Shown: positions 1 through 11,833 of the stretch, one piece after another
Position numbering within the stretch: the first letter of the stretch is position 1
Layout: each line of letters starts with the position of its first letter
Source: Primulina eburnea
Lineage: Eukaryota; Streptophyta; Magnoliopsida; Lamiales; Gesneriaceae
Direction: 5' to 3'
Assembly (NCBI RefSeq): GCF_022965805.1
Contig: NC_133104.1
Span: 40,964,682 to 41,028,681 of the forward strand
DNA: 64,000 nt
The notes under the pieces: generated by a model
Seen by the model: only the letters and a program-made list of their open reading frames with translations
Databases searched by the model: none
Told to the model about the DNA's origin: nothing
Made by a program: the position numbers and the translations under genes

Positions 1-197
1 AAGCCCCAGCGGGAAGAACTAAAAATACATTTATTTTGACAATAAAATGTCCTTACATCACAACGTAATAATTATTTGCTGATGAGAATTATGAGCTCAT
101 AATCAAAACCTTGTACTACCTGGGTTAAGGCTTTGGTTTGATTCAAAATTTTGGATATCCTTCACCATACCACGTAAACTCCTCCTTTCCAGTAGAA

Positions 198-2572
198 CTA
201 GCGCATGTTGCGACTAAGCAATCCTTGAAATGATACATAAAGATCTTTATTGTCTGTTCCGAAAATGTCCTCTGCCTTTCTCAAAGTCTCCTGAATGCAG
301 GAAAGCTGACGGGTAAGAAAACATTTTAAACAACAACTGTTCAATGAAAAACAGCTGACAGAAACTAAAATTCTAGAATAAGATACACGGGTATCATAGA
401 AGGAACTTAGTAATACCTCTCTAGATTGTCTTTGTGCGTTCAATTCCTTGATGTTGGTCAGAAACGCACCGAACTGCTCCAACGATAGACGACTCCTGCA
501 ATTTTGACAATATAACAAATCCTTGAAAGATCAAAAGTGACTAGGCATGGTTATTTCTTTCATATTTCGACTTTTGTGGAGCTTCTTTCTTTGGTATGGC
601 TTATAAAATTTAGAAACTTGTTCGTTTTCTTTTGTCTTCTAAGACAGAAATAGTCTCACATAAAGACTACAAATCACGGTCATAAAGTATTAAAAGTTTG
701 GATTTCATACTAGTTCTAAACACATTTCGGTTAAAAGGAAATGTTACTCTCACCTGGCTTGACGAAAGAACTCCTTTCCATCAATTCTAGGAGTACGAGC
801 TACTAGTTTTATTTACACAAGAAAGCAAAAAAATTAAGATAAAGATATGACAGGTATAGATAACAGATAATTATCTAACCGATCAAAAATACTAATTACG
901 CATCTCCAAATCAAAGTGCTATAGATTTAAATTTTCAAAAAAATACTGTAGACCTGAGAGTGGGCGTCCACGAGGAGGAGAGTTGGCTGCTGAAGATTGC
1001 TGGCTTGATGGAAACCAAGCAGAAAGAGAACCTCGTCCATCGTACTGCAGCATAGGAGAGTTGGTGCCGGATGTCTTCTGAGGAGAGCCAGCAGCTGAAT
1101 ACTTTCTTGGTGACACGCTAGCAGATATCATATTTGGAGTTCCAGAGGGAGTAAGTCGGGGTGATACATAGCGTGCCATCGACAAACTTTGTACACCATG
1201 CTTAGAGACTGCCAAATAAAATAATAGATAAAACCATTACTCACACTAGAGCCTTGGAAGCAGTTTCGCAGATGTTGAACATCACTTAAAACAAGATTTG
1301 GGTTCAATACCATCATAATTTGTGGTAGAATTGTCCGTAGAGCCGGAAAAAGAAAGATATTTTCGGTAGCCGTTTGCCTCCTCATCTACATTTAAAACCA
1401 CGGATAACACCGAATCATCACATGCAGATGAAAGAACATAGGCAAAGATACAAATTCTAACTGCAAAATGCACACGTAATACACGGGCAAAACTTTAAAT
1501 TACCATTTGTGGGATAGGTCTTGGGGACGGATGGGTCATAAGTGCCAATATCAACAGTTTCAGCCTGCTGCGATGAAAGCTAAAGATTTTAATTCACAGC
1601 AAGTAGAAATCAGAGAAGTGACTAACCCACATAAAGTTCAGCATTCTTACAAACAAAGTTTAGTTTTCTTACAGGTGTGTTTTCATCATTCAACGATTGC
1701 ATCAGTTGCCTCTTGAATGTCTCCAGCTGTCAAAAGAACATTTCAATAGTTCATCAAGCACAGTCCTCATAAACCCAAATACAATGGAGCTAACTAACAA
1801 TCAAACAGCGTTAATAGAAATGAATTCCCAATAACCGGAAGATAACATAACTAACAATTATTATCTCGGTACCACTACAACAACTCTACAAGGGATTTAC
1901 AAGCTGAAAAACCAGTCCACGATACCCTTTACGTGGGCATTAATCCTAAATCTATATTCTTTCTCATTTCTGACTCGTAGTTTAAGAGATATATGTAATA
2001 TAAAATTATTGTTGGCTAACCCATTGCCTTCCCTATGAGAAAAAGGATATGAAAATGAGATGAAGTAAATCTACCAGAGAGGTCCAAAAAAAGAACATTA
2101 CAAGTATACTTGACAAGAATCACCTTAGCCAAATCTCGACCCAGCTTCTTCGCTGTCAATGCCAAGGAATCCTTCTCCTTCAGTAGCTTTATCTGCAAAT
2201 CAATCAACTACCAACTCAGAAAGTAAAACCAATAAAATTTAAAGGAAAAGAACCAAAATTTGCTTGAAACGAAAGTTTAACGTTATCCTCGCGCGTGATT
2301 TTCAATCTCAATTCAGCTTCCTCGTAGGCCGTCTCTAGCTCAGAAACCTTATCTTCCAGCTCCACAATCCGCCGGTCTTTCTCTTGTAGTTTCTGCTGAA
2401 GCCTACCCGCCTCCGTCTCCAGCTTCGACACTCGCGACGCGATCGCCATAGACGTGATCTTACGCGCCAGATCCAGCTGGTCGTAGGGGTCCGCCGGTAT
2501 CACCGACAATACGTCGTCCGGCAAATTGAAGTCTGGGCCCACCCTGCTGCCATCATTTCCGCCTTGCGCCAT
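198..2572 (-). CDS. Coiled-coil protein, At4g15545-like (9 exons)
   Basis: Product of 346 aa, function unknown. Exons read on the minus strand: 2572-2264, 2192-2124, 1726-1673, 1564-1504, 1385-1311, 1208-954, 799-754, 495-417, 290-198; the sum is 1041 nt and all phases join. The N-terminus has the LPDDVLSVIPADPYDQLDLA and ITSMAIASRVSKLE segments followed by a coiled coil (about residues 45-135). The middle is Ser/Pro-rich (YVSPRLTPSGTP, WFPSSQQSSAANSPPR). The C-terminus is TPRIDGKEFFRQARSRLS then DLYVSFQGLLSRNMR. This order matches my memory of the plant family named after Arabidopsis At4g15545. The start is the only ATG before the conserved N-terminus. Intron 1 seems to use a GC donor (CAA/GCAAAT), the only site that keeps frame with exon 2. 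No catalytic domain is visible. Confidence 0.88.
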
Positions 2573-2876
2573 TTAAGACATCCGTACGAACTAAACCTAA
2601 TTGGCGAAATCTGAAATCTTCAGAAAATTAAGAGGAAATATGCAGGTGAGGAATAAGACGATGTCGGAGAAATCTATGCAAGAAACTCGATTAATTTGTC
2701 GAGATTATGCGTTTGGTAGGAGACACATAACGAAGAGCTTCTGTTTTGAAAAAATTTTAGGTTTCCCTCCCCAACGGATCTTTCCAAATCCTTGGCAACA
2801 AGTTGTCTTTTTCTCGATGACGCAACTGTTCCATTTGTGACCCATATACAAGGTAGGATTTCAAAATAAGGATATT

Positions 2877-3011
2877 AAAAAGTTAAGGATACGAGACCGG
2901 GCTTCTAAGTCCAATGGTCTCATCCATCGGATTAGCTGGCCTCTCACCCCGGGTTCGATTCCTCTACCCTGCGTGATTTGTAATAAAAAAAAAAAAAAAA
3001 AGTTAAGGATA
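2877..3011 (+). mobile_element. tRNA-derived SINE with target-site duplication
   Basis: The body (2892-2996) starts with CGAGACCGGGCTTC, holds a Pol III B-box-like GGTTCGATTCC at 2952-2962 and ends in an A-tract of about 16. It is flanked by a perfect 15-bp direct repeat, AAAAAGTTAAGGATA, at 2877-2891 and 2997-3011; the A run of the right copy merges with the tail. A short body, internal B box, poly-A tail and long TSD are the marks of a SINE. It is not a tRNA gene: no acceptor-stem pairing or anticodon arm could be drawn. The family is not identified. Confidence 0.8.
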
Positions 3012-4045
3012 TATTTTAATATATATTAAATTTTTTTTTTATGTTTTTGTATAATATAAAAAAGATAAATTTTAAAATTTATCTTAAGAATTTAATGTAT
3101 TTAGATACATGATAAATAGTATTTATAATAATGAGTTTTTAAAATAAATTTATAGAAGAATAAGTCAAAAAATTGAAAATATATATTATATTATTCATTC
3201 AAATTATTCAGTTATATAATTTTGTACTTTAATAACTATAATTTAATTTGATTATTATTTAATATTTATAGTGTAGAATTAAAATGAATAAATCATAATA
3301 CAAATTTTGTTTTTGTATTTTTATTTTTCTTCTCAATTTCGATTATAATTATTTGATCACGGATAAAATCGGTTTGAGAGTAAGTTGTTGTCTATACTTC
3401 ACATTCACAAGATATAAACGAGGCGATCTTAGCTTGACAACCTTCCATCTCTCCCCCCATGTTTTTAAAGGAAAAACTAAAATTACTGAACAAGTGAAAA
3501 TTCAGACACAATCATCTTCATTCTTAACATAAATATATTTAAATCATTTTAACTTGTACATCATCATTAAAGAACAAAACAAAGAAAAACAAGCCTTAAC
3601 AAATGACTATTTGGAAATAAAGACGAGGCAAATAGTTGTAGTTATACCATCTTTTAAAGGTCACGATCAGCACACAAAATAGCACATATACGACGGGCGC
3701 AATTTTACCTCTTGAGAGAGCACAATGCTTGGCATTCCTCAAATGAAACCTTGCAAGAATGTTAAAGATTGTGTGATATTGGTTCCTTAGCACGTTGAGC
3801 TCCCACTCCCAACAAGGAATGGCTGGCATGAGTATCGGGCCAAGCTTGCCAACAGCTCCGTTGCAGATATCTAGCACAAGTTAGCAGGGCCAATGAAAAT
3901 CCTCAACCTTCAAATTATCTGAAAAGGATGCAGCTTTCTTCAAAGAATGTCGATGATGTAATGCGATACATTTCATACCAGATTAGCTCTCTTTAAAATT
4001 GAGTCGATGTGAGAATTCAGGCAATTGTCTCGGTCTTAAGGAAAT
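3012..4045. other. Intergenic spacer, no gene seen
   Basis: AT-rich from 3012 to 3350, then mixed composition. A minus-strand ORF at 3596-3877 (93 codons) has no recognisable motif and lies just beyond the 3' end of the TPR gene; it is most likely chance or 3' UTR. Confidence 0.5.
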
Positions 4046-6723
4046 TTATTTGACTGCCTTAACACCCACAGTTTTAACACGAAATCGATACTGCGGCTTG
4101 GAATCTTCATCATCATCCTCGTCTTCTTCTTCTTCAGTAGAGTCGTCTTCAACCCTGTCCCATCTGGAGTAGTCAAGATTAGAGTGTCCTTTCGGTTTTG
4201 GGATTGTCTGCCATCCAGATTGTTTATTGGGTTTTGTTTGGATATTGTGATTTCTGGAGGCTCCAAGGGGGTTACTGATTTCATTTCTTTTCTCGTTTTT
4301 CGCAGCTGCATCAATCATGTCTTTTTCTTGGTTTTTACATTCTTCCACCTCCTTAATACCTTCAGGTTCGTCCTCCTTTTCTTCCAATACTGTTGCATCT
4401 GACTCAGAATAGTCATCTTCTTCAAGCTCTGCCTCATCTTCGGGTATAGGAGCAAGTGACTTTCCTTGAACAAAACACACCATCTTTAATTGAAAACACC
4501 AAAATTGGCCAAAAGAAGTCCAGAAGAATGAAAATAACAAATTCATAATTTCCAAGGCTGTATAACTTGGCACAACTAAAATAAATCCATGCCTTGTGAA
4601 ATTCTGAAGTAGTGTTGGAATAAAATCGTTGACTAAAAACGTCATGCTGACATGGTGTTGAAATTAAACTGTTTACCAAAAGCGTTGCATTATCAAGGAA
4701 ATTGGAGTGAGTGCTCACCAGTTGAGACTTTAGACGGGCCTGGAGGTTTCTATACACTTCTGATGATGGGTTCAACTCAATAAGTCTGTTGACATCAAAA
4801 AGGGCTGAATGGTATTCCTTTAATGTGACCAGAGTTTGAGCACGCAACATCAATGCTCCTGTGTGATTTTGGTCAAGCTCAAGCACTGAGGTGCATTCTT
4901 CTGCTGCCTACAAAGATTGAAAATATGGAATTCCCCATGATTTTAATAATAAATCTTCTTCAAACAAAAGAATATATAAGTTCTTGTGGCAGCAAGGTGC
5001 AGGAAAATGTGTTAAGAAGTAATTGAGTATAAATAACCACGAAACCGAACTCTTCTTGGAAAAATGGCGTGACAAAAAAAGGAAATATCGAGATGGCCGT
5101 TTTCGAATTTTTCTGGTAAGCAACAAAAATCCCTTGGTCGATGAAGTTCAAATCTTTATGGACCCTTAATACCTTTACGAGCCTCTGAAATACCTTCTAG
5201 GCCATGACAAATATTCCTAGTTGGTTTTCTACATGCATCTAATTGGCAGTCAGCTATCAACCTCAATGGCAAGTTATGCATGTGAGTATAATTTTACATG
5301 GCCTCTCCGTCTCGTTTTAAAAATAGAGGGTTAAAAAGTTTCCATGCCTGGAATTATCATTTTTTTATAATGATGCCACAGTTTCAATTGATTTAGAGTA
5401 CACACGTCATAAATACCCATAAAAAAGTAGAGACAAATACAAGACAAAATGCTGTTAGACTAAAACAACCATTTATACAGGTAAACTTAACGGTTTATGG
5501 CTAACAACACTAACCCCGTCCCCACCCAAACTGCATCCTCAAACCTTAACCCCAAATCAGCTCAGATTTGGTATGGTATATCTCCTCTATTCTCCATTAT
5601 AACTGTTCTAAAATCAAGTTTCACCGATGACAATACACAACCACAAATCCCAAGGGAGAAAGTTATATTGCTAAAGAAATTCTTACACAAAATGGTAGAA
5701 AGAGATATCTAAGAATAGACCGATAACAATCAGAAACGAGGGGGTAAATTCATTGCTAAGACTAAATCAAGTTCACCAAAGAAAAGCATGCAACACCTGA
5801 GAGATGTGATTTATTGATTTTAACTCTTTAGCACCAGCGTGTTTGTACCACGAACATAATTTCACAGTGAACCTTTTTAGTGAACTTCACAATTGTTTGC
5901 CTATCCATTATAGAACTTTATTGATTGTAGGAAAGTGAGGATGGAAATAATGATGGACATAAAAAAGTAAAAGATTCATTCGCCTTTTCTATGAGATTCA
6001 GGCATCAATTAATACTCCTTCAAAATCAGCGAGCACCAGAATTGAGCAACAGAAGAAAAGACATGGAGCGACAATAATCAAATCTGTGAAGCTGAGTCCG
6101 ATGAGCAGTATGAATAAATAATGTTTTCTTATGATATAAAAAGCAGTTGCAGCTCAATACATACCAAACACACTATTAAAGTGGATTCGAGCCTTGAACA
6201 AAGCTTTATCATGCTGAATCGGCATCAAACTTAAAACCTCACATGGTCCAGCCAAATATTTTATCTTTTTGATTGAACTATCATTTTAAGTGCTTTCTCA
6301 ACTAGTGTCACGTATGCATACACAATACACTGACTATAATCATTCCTGAAAGTTCAAGCACAAGTGCACAACTATCAACTTCCCCAGTGACGGGTTTTAT
6401 TCTCCCCCATTAGTCAACATTTTACACGGATTTTCAAGAGCTTCTCCGCGCACAGGAGAAGAAAATTACAATTCAAAATGAGACAAATAAAAGCTGGGCC
6501 GAAGCATCAAACAAATTACATGAATAACATGCGGTACCTTCTTGAAATCGTGGAGTTTAAGATAACACGCGGCACGATTGCTGTGAAGGGCAATCTTCTG
6601 TGGCTTGGCCTTCGCCATGGATAACGCGTCGGTGTAATAACCGAGAGCTTCCGTATACTTGCCTTCTCGGTACATCTGGTGTGCCCTCTCGATCTTATTC
6701 ACCGTAGGCGATCCAGATTCCAT
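4046..6723 (-). CDS. TPR protein with acidic C-terminal tail (3 exons)
   Basis: Product of 262 aa. Exons on the minus strand: 6723-6538, 4907-4719, 4459-4046 (789 nt, phases join). Residues 8-118 form three tetratricopeptide repeats (for example YREGKYTEALGYYTDAL, NRAACYLKLHDFKKAAEECT, AQTLVTLKEYHSALFDVNRL), the Hsp90/Hsp70 co-chaperone type of scaffold. The tail is acidic (about 128-165 and 230-245). Between the acidic blocks is a conserved-looking GWQTIPKPKGHSNLDYSRWD segment. The exon 3 acceptor at 4460 (AAAG/TCACTT) was chosen because the nearer AG at 4465 breaks the frame. Its role is probably protein-protein interaction or co-chaperone; no enzyme motif is seen. Intron 1 is about 1.6 kb. 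Confidence 0.82.
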
Positions 6724-7370
6724 CTCCGATCACAAATCTAACCTATAATCAATCCGAACAATCCGAACGAATAAATAAATATAAACGGAAATCAGAATTC
6801 AAGCAAAACCTGCAAAAGAAAAATTATTTCGGCTAAAACCAGCGATTTGGTACATATTCAATCGGATAAACTGCCAAATTGGGAAGAGATTGGGATTGTT
6901 TTCAAGGGAGAAGAAATCTATGTGAAAGAAAAAATAAAAAGAAAAAAATAAATAAATGGAGATAGATAAAAATGGGGGCGGGAGCGGAATTATAGGGGCT
7001 CCACATGTGGAGCGTGACCTTGATCCGCTAATAATTGGAGATCCGACTCGGATTTCGTACCCATTTACTTTTGGGTTTGGACTTGGGCTTGCACTTTAGA
7101 CATATTTGGTCCGGAATTAAGCCCAAACCTCGATTTGATTTACGAACAGCTAGATCAACAAACCCGTTTGTTGGTCTGAACTTTTGGATCATATTTTTTA
7201 ATAATTAAACTTTTATTTTGGCTTTCAACCCTCTAGATTTATTATGTATTCGTCATTTAAGATTTGATTTAAAATATTAGGTTTAATTAAAATAAAAATG
7301 TAAAACAAGTGATCTTAAAAATTAGTTTATTAAATTAAGCAAAATTTGGAAAACCAATTCTTTAAACTAT
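6724..7370. other. Promoter-side spacer of the TPR gene
   Basis: Upstream sequence of the minus-strand TPR gene. It is purine-rich around 6890-6965 and AT-rich after 7160. No further ORF or repeat was recognised up to the MITE at 7371. Confidence 0.4.
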
Positions 7371-7553
7371 CAGTAGGTCTTTTATGAGACGATATCAAGA
7401 ATCTTTATCTGTGAGACGGGTCAAACCTACCGATATTCACAATAAAAGTAATACTTTTAGCATAAAAAATTATATTTTTTCATGGATGACCAAAATAAGA
7501 GATTCGTGTCACAGAAATATGACCCGTGAGACCATCTCACACAAATTTTTTCC
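7371..7553 (-). mobile_element. Mutator-type MITE (GAGACGG family), copy 1
   Basis: 183 bp, reverse orientation, ending in TCTCACACAAATTTTTTCC. It is flanked by a perfect 9-bp direct repeat TTAAACTAT (7362-7370 and 7554-7562). The internal landmarks of the family are present: TGTGAGACGGGTCAA, TATTCACAATAAAA, TTAGCATAAAA and CATGGATGACC. Confidence 0.85.
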
Positions 7554-7724
7554 TTAAACTATAACATCCAATGTGCAAGAAGAAAATGAAAATCATAAAC
7601 TTTGACAGTTGTTTTCACATTACAACCAAATTCATATATATTCCAATGTACCAAAATTAAATTTTAAAGACTTTTGTTTGTCTACGTTCATACATTCATT
7701 TAATCGAATCTACATAATAGGCTT

Positions 7725-8498
7725 TGATATCGCTGAAATCGGTGATGCTAGCTGGGAGGTCAGATCCCTGCTTGGAGAGCTCGGATAAAACCTTTGAACG
7801 CTGTCTGGGAGGTCGGAACTTCACCTTGGGAGCTCGGATCAGACACCTCGAAATCCAGAAACACAAACAAGAGTGTTAGAAGGGGGCCGGAAGGTTGTTC
7901 CGGCGTAGCCCCTCCGACGCTCAAGTCAGAAAACTGAGAGAGAAAACTGTGTGTGCAAAGAGAATGTGAAAAGTATGAAGAAGAAGTAGTGTTTTAAAGT
8001 TAACGAAACCTGTTATTTATAGGTGAACCGCAGAGTCCTAGTTTTGGTAGGTTTCGATCTTGAGAATCTTCGGAAGATTTGATTAGATCTTCACCCAGAT
8101 TTGATTTAGATATCGTTAGATTTAATTCAGATCTTTAATGGGCTTTACTTTTCTGGGCTTTGATCTCTGCGGGCTACGCGCTTAATATCTGAGTAAGGGC
8201 TCTCGTAGGCATGAGCCCACGAGACGATAGGACCTCATGGGACCTCGGCTCGGGAGCTCGGCCGAGGGTTTCCGATCGTCCCGATAATACCTTCTTGGAG
8301 GTCGGCTCGGGAGGTCGGCCAAAGAGCTCGGCCAGGGAGGTCGGCTGACCTTTCCAATCGCTGGAAATTCCGATATGGGAGGTCGGCCAGAGATGACCTC
8401 CCGGATGACCTTAAGCTTCCTTCCGAATGCATGCTGGGCTTTGCTCTGAGATGGGCTATCGGGAGCGGGCCGAGCCCATCCTCCATCCGGGGGTATCA
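7725..8498 (-). repeat. 3' LTR of the Tat element (774 bp)
   Basis: It starts TGATATCGCTGAAATCGG and ends CCGGGGGTATCA on the plus strand, and matches the copy at 18286-19059 in length and, by eye, in every base. On the minus strand it holds TATAAATAA and the CTGACTTGAGCGTCGGAG signature common in plant gypsy LTRs. Confidence 0.96.
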
Positions 8499-8515
8499 CG
8501 AGTCCCCCCCTCGAG
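8499..8515 (-). other. Polypurine tract of the Tat element
   Basis: Directly upstream of the 3' LTR in element sense, the minus strand reads GAGGGGGGGACTCG. This is the expected place and composition for the plus-strand primer of reverse transcription. Confidence 0.8.
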
Positions 8516-8629
8516 TCGAGCTGACGTTGAAAACCAGAAGCTCGTAGTGGCGTGAGCTCCCGGTTGCCCATGGTTATTTTGAGCTCAAGATCATTGAATC
8601 GTGCTGTATGACTGAGCGGCTGGATGAGC

Positions 8630-9115
8630 TGACGTCACAAACCGGAGGCTCATAGTTGCCTGATCTTGGTGGTCTTTGGCTGGACTGAGCTTAGAAGCTA
8701 TTTGGCTATGCTGGCCTTCCGTGACAACATGTCAGTATGTCCTGATGTGATCGGCAAATCCTCTAGTCGAGCTGAGTCTTGGGCTTCCTCGACCGTCCTG
8801 GGCTATCCGATGAGCTCCCCTACTTACTCCGTTATGCCATAAAAGGCTATTCATTGCGCTGATCGGAAATATTCTTATGGGGCTGAGCTGAGACCACCGG
8901 TTCCGAGCTACACTGAATTATCCATTTATGACGTCTGCTGAGCTTGTGAAAAGCTGAGGCGTTCCACTATTAATTTTGCAGGTTCCCGACCTGAATACGA
9001 ACCGACACTGCCACCTGTCAAGCCAAAAGTTGGTTGTACGATCTTCGAGAACATCCTAGCCGCCCACGTCACCCGAAATCAACGGTCCGATCTCCTCAAG
9101 GTCCCTCTATAAATA
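8630..9115 (+). promoter_or_regulatory. Putative promoter of the antisense gene
   Basis: A TATA box, TATAAATA, lies at 9108-9115, 127 bp before the ATG at 9242. Further upstream is a palindromic TGACGTCA (8630-8637) and a CCACGTCA at 9064-9071, the kind of sites bound by plant bZIP factors. Transcription would run against gag-pol. Function is inferred from position and motif only. Confidence 0.55.
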
Positions 9116-9241
9116 CCATCTCAAACCCCACTTAGTCACTCTTACGCTTGGATTTCTTCACCTCGGCTCCGACCCTCCACGCAATCTTCTCATTTTCCAA
9201 CTCTCTGCCTTATTCCCCGACCTTCCGTAGGTACTGCTATC

Positions 9242-11273
9242 ATGGTTTCCCCACACCCCTCTTCCTTGTCGACCTCCGAGGGGATATTCCGTGAGGTGGA
9301 TCAGTACGACCCCCTCACGGAAGTCGCTTCGGGATCAGGTGGGTGTCCTGAGACTGAGGGGGTGAGCTCCCGCCTCGTTCCTGATGATGATGGGGCAGCC
9401 CTGAATCAGCTCAGTCTCAGTTATCCAGAGGAGCCAATCAGGACGTCCGACCCCTGGTTCGAGCTCCACCCTTCGTGGCTGGATACCTCGGATGAGCTCC
9501 GCATCCGAGCTATCTCGTGCGCCCCTGCCGATTATGATTTCATATTCCCTCACTCTGAGGAGCGAGCCAACAATCCCCCTCCTGGCTACTATACCTTCTA
9601 TCAGGACCAATTAGAGGCTGGCCTTCGATTTCCACTTCCTTCTTTCTTTCAGCAGCTCAGCCAGTTTTACCAAATCCACCTCGGCCAATTCACTCCCAAT
9701 GCTTTCCGTACCTTGTGCAATTATGTAGTTCTTTTCAAAGCCTTGGGCTATGAAGTCGACCCTCTTTCCTTCTCCCACTTCTACCTCCCTAAGAGGTCAG
9801 AGGAGGGCCCCTTTTATTTCTCAGCTCGGCCTAATTGTCAGTTTTTTGAGGGGGCCCCGAGCTCTAACAAACACTGGAAAAACCATTTTTTCTTTGTTCA
9901 GCCCTCCGATCAGTGGGACATCTGTTCTCAGTGGAGGGTTTCTCTTCCTGAGCTCCCATGCCCCCTCTCGGGCTTTCGTAAGAGCAGCACCTTTCTCGGG
10001 CCATTCGAGGCGATCAGGGGTCGGCGTTTCCATACACCCACTCTCTTAGCCGAGGACCTCTTGAGTTATTATGGGCTCAGCTCGGCCAAGATCACATCCC
10101 AAGGCAACGAGGGTATGGAACTTTAGCCCGACCCCTGCTGATCCCCTCACACACACATTTTTTTTTTTTTTTTTTTTTACTAACCTGAGCCACTGCTTTT
10201 GTCTCAGCTGCTAGAGTCATGAATGCCCTTATCAAAAAGGCTGAAGCCCGGAGGCAACAGAAGGCCAGCTCGGCCGGTGCAGACAAAGGCAAAGCCGTGG
10301 TTGCTGAGGTCAACGCGGAGGAGGTTACTGTTGCTTCCATTGCTGAGACTCAAGTGGTTCCTCCGAGCTCCTCTCGGAAACGCCGAGCTCCCGAGACCCC
10401 CCGTTCTCATGGGCAATCTGGAAGCAGCGGGGAGCTCGGTCATGTTCAAACTGAAGCCCTGCCCCTTCGGCAGGTGAGGTCAGATACCTCTTCACAAGTT
10501 CTCCGTTGTCGTTCCAATCTGTACGATATGTATCGGGAGGACCTGCGTATTGTTGGGGCAGGGCCATCCCCTCTGGCTGGGGCCCTTCTCCGGGACATCG
10601 CCTCGAAGGCCGACGCGGAGTTCTTGGATGGGCTGAACTGGGCTGAGCTTACCAGGAGGTCCACCAGCGCCAGTGCCGAGGTAAGTAAACTCAGCTTGTT
10701 TCTTTATGCCACTTAAACTTGGCTAACATTTTTCTAATGCAGGCCGCTCTGCTGAATGCCGAGGTGGCTTTCAGGGCCAATAATATCCGGAAGCAGTCTT
10801 CCAGGGAGGCGAGGTCCTTCCAATCTACCTCGGCCGATCTGGAGAGCAAACTTGCTGCCCTTACGGAGGCCTTGGATAAGGAACGGGCCAACTCGGCGAG
10901 GAGGGAGGCCGACATGAGGGAGGGCTTTGTTGCCGAGACCAGGAAGCTGAAGAACGAGCTGCGCTTGACTGAGGTTCGTCTAGATGCTGCTCAGGAGGAG
11001 ACAAAGGCCGTTAAGGAGGAACTTAACGTAGCTCAGCAGGAGATCGTTTCAGCCCGGGCTGACCTTGCCAACGGGACTGAGGTCTTCAAAGAGGCTTTTT
11101 TGAAGTCGGAGGAGTTTCTGGACGTCATTGCTGAAAAGGCCCTCAACTTCATCTACGTGGGTTTTGATGGTGCGGTGGCCCAATTCAAAGATGCTGGATA
11201 CCCTCCTGAGGGGACCTCTGCCGATTTTTTGGATGCTAAGAAGGTCGTGGAGAACCTCCCTCCCGATGTATGA
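9242..11273 (+). CDS. Antisense extra ORF of Tat element, Transposase_28-type (3 exons)
   Basis: Product of 624 aa. Exons are 9242-10112, 10208-10680 and 10743-11273 (1875 nt), with GT-AG introns and matching phases (1 and 0). Residues 115-240 carry YYTFYQDQLEAGLRFPLPSF, FTPNAFRTLCNYVVLFKALG and later HWKNHFFFV, typical of the Pfam family called 'Putative gypsy type transposon' (PF04195). Then comes a Lys/Arg-rich stretch (ARRQQK, SSRKRRAPE) that could be a nuclear signal. Exon 3 encodes a coiled coil (about residues 450-550). It lies inside the retrotransposon but on the opposite strand to gag-pol, with its own TATA box and introns. Such antisense additional ORFs are described in Tat elements; their function is not known. 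All three exons are open, which suggests recent selection. Confidence 0.85.
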
Positions 11274-11411
11274 GCAGCGGTCCTCCCCCTAGCTGTATTA
11301 GTTTCGGGAATTTAATTTATATATGAGTGTATTATGCCTTCATCCTTCACACCGGGTCAGCTTCTCGTATTTAGGTCAGCACCCAAAGCAATAACCTAAC
11401 TCACGCTAAAA

Positions 11412-11790
11412 GAGGTCGGCTGGGCTCTTGGAGCTCGGCTAAATACTTGAACAAAACAATAAACCAAACAATAAACCGAGAACGCACTGAGAGGTCGGCT
11501 GAGCTCTCGAGCTCGGCCGAACACTTAACAAAATAACAAGCCGGTGAGATCACCCTGAGAGAGGTCGGCTGGGCCTTTGGAGCTCGGCCGAACACTTAAC
11601 AAAATAACAAGCCGGTGAGATCACCCTGAGAGAGGTCGGCTGGGCCTTTAGAGCTCGGCCAAACATTAACAAAATAATAAACCGATGAGGTCGCACTGAG
11701 AGAGGTCGGCTGGGCCTTTGGAGCTCGGCCGAACACTTAACCGTAATAACTTGGTATGAGCTCGGCTCGGCCTTGGGAGCTCGGCCAGCC
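11412..11790. repeat. Tandem repeat, about 70 bp unit, 5 copies
   Basis: Units begin GAGGTCGGCTG at 11412, 11491, 11561, 11632 and 11702 (spacings 79, 70, 71, 70) and contain GAGCTCGGCC and AACACTTAACAAAATAA. They sit in the untranslated 3' part of the Tat element, between pol and the antisense gene. Confidence 0.85.
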
Positions 11791-11833
11791 ACTTAACCAT
11801 AACTTTGGACTGTAAAATTTATGCCGAGCTGAG

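Noticed and set aside
2892..2996. tRNA gene
   Set aside because: There is a B box but no acceptor-stem pairing or anticodon arm, and it ends in poly-A between direct repeats, which fits a SINE.
3596..3877. Minus-strand ORF of 93 codons after the TPR gene
   Set aside because: No motif, no homologue that I recognise, and no supported splice to the TPR gene.
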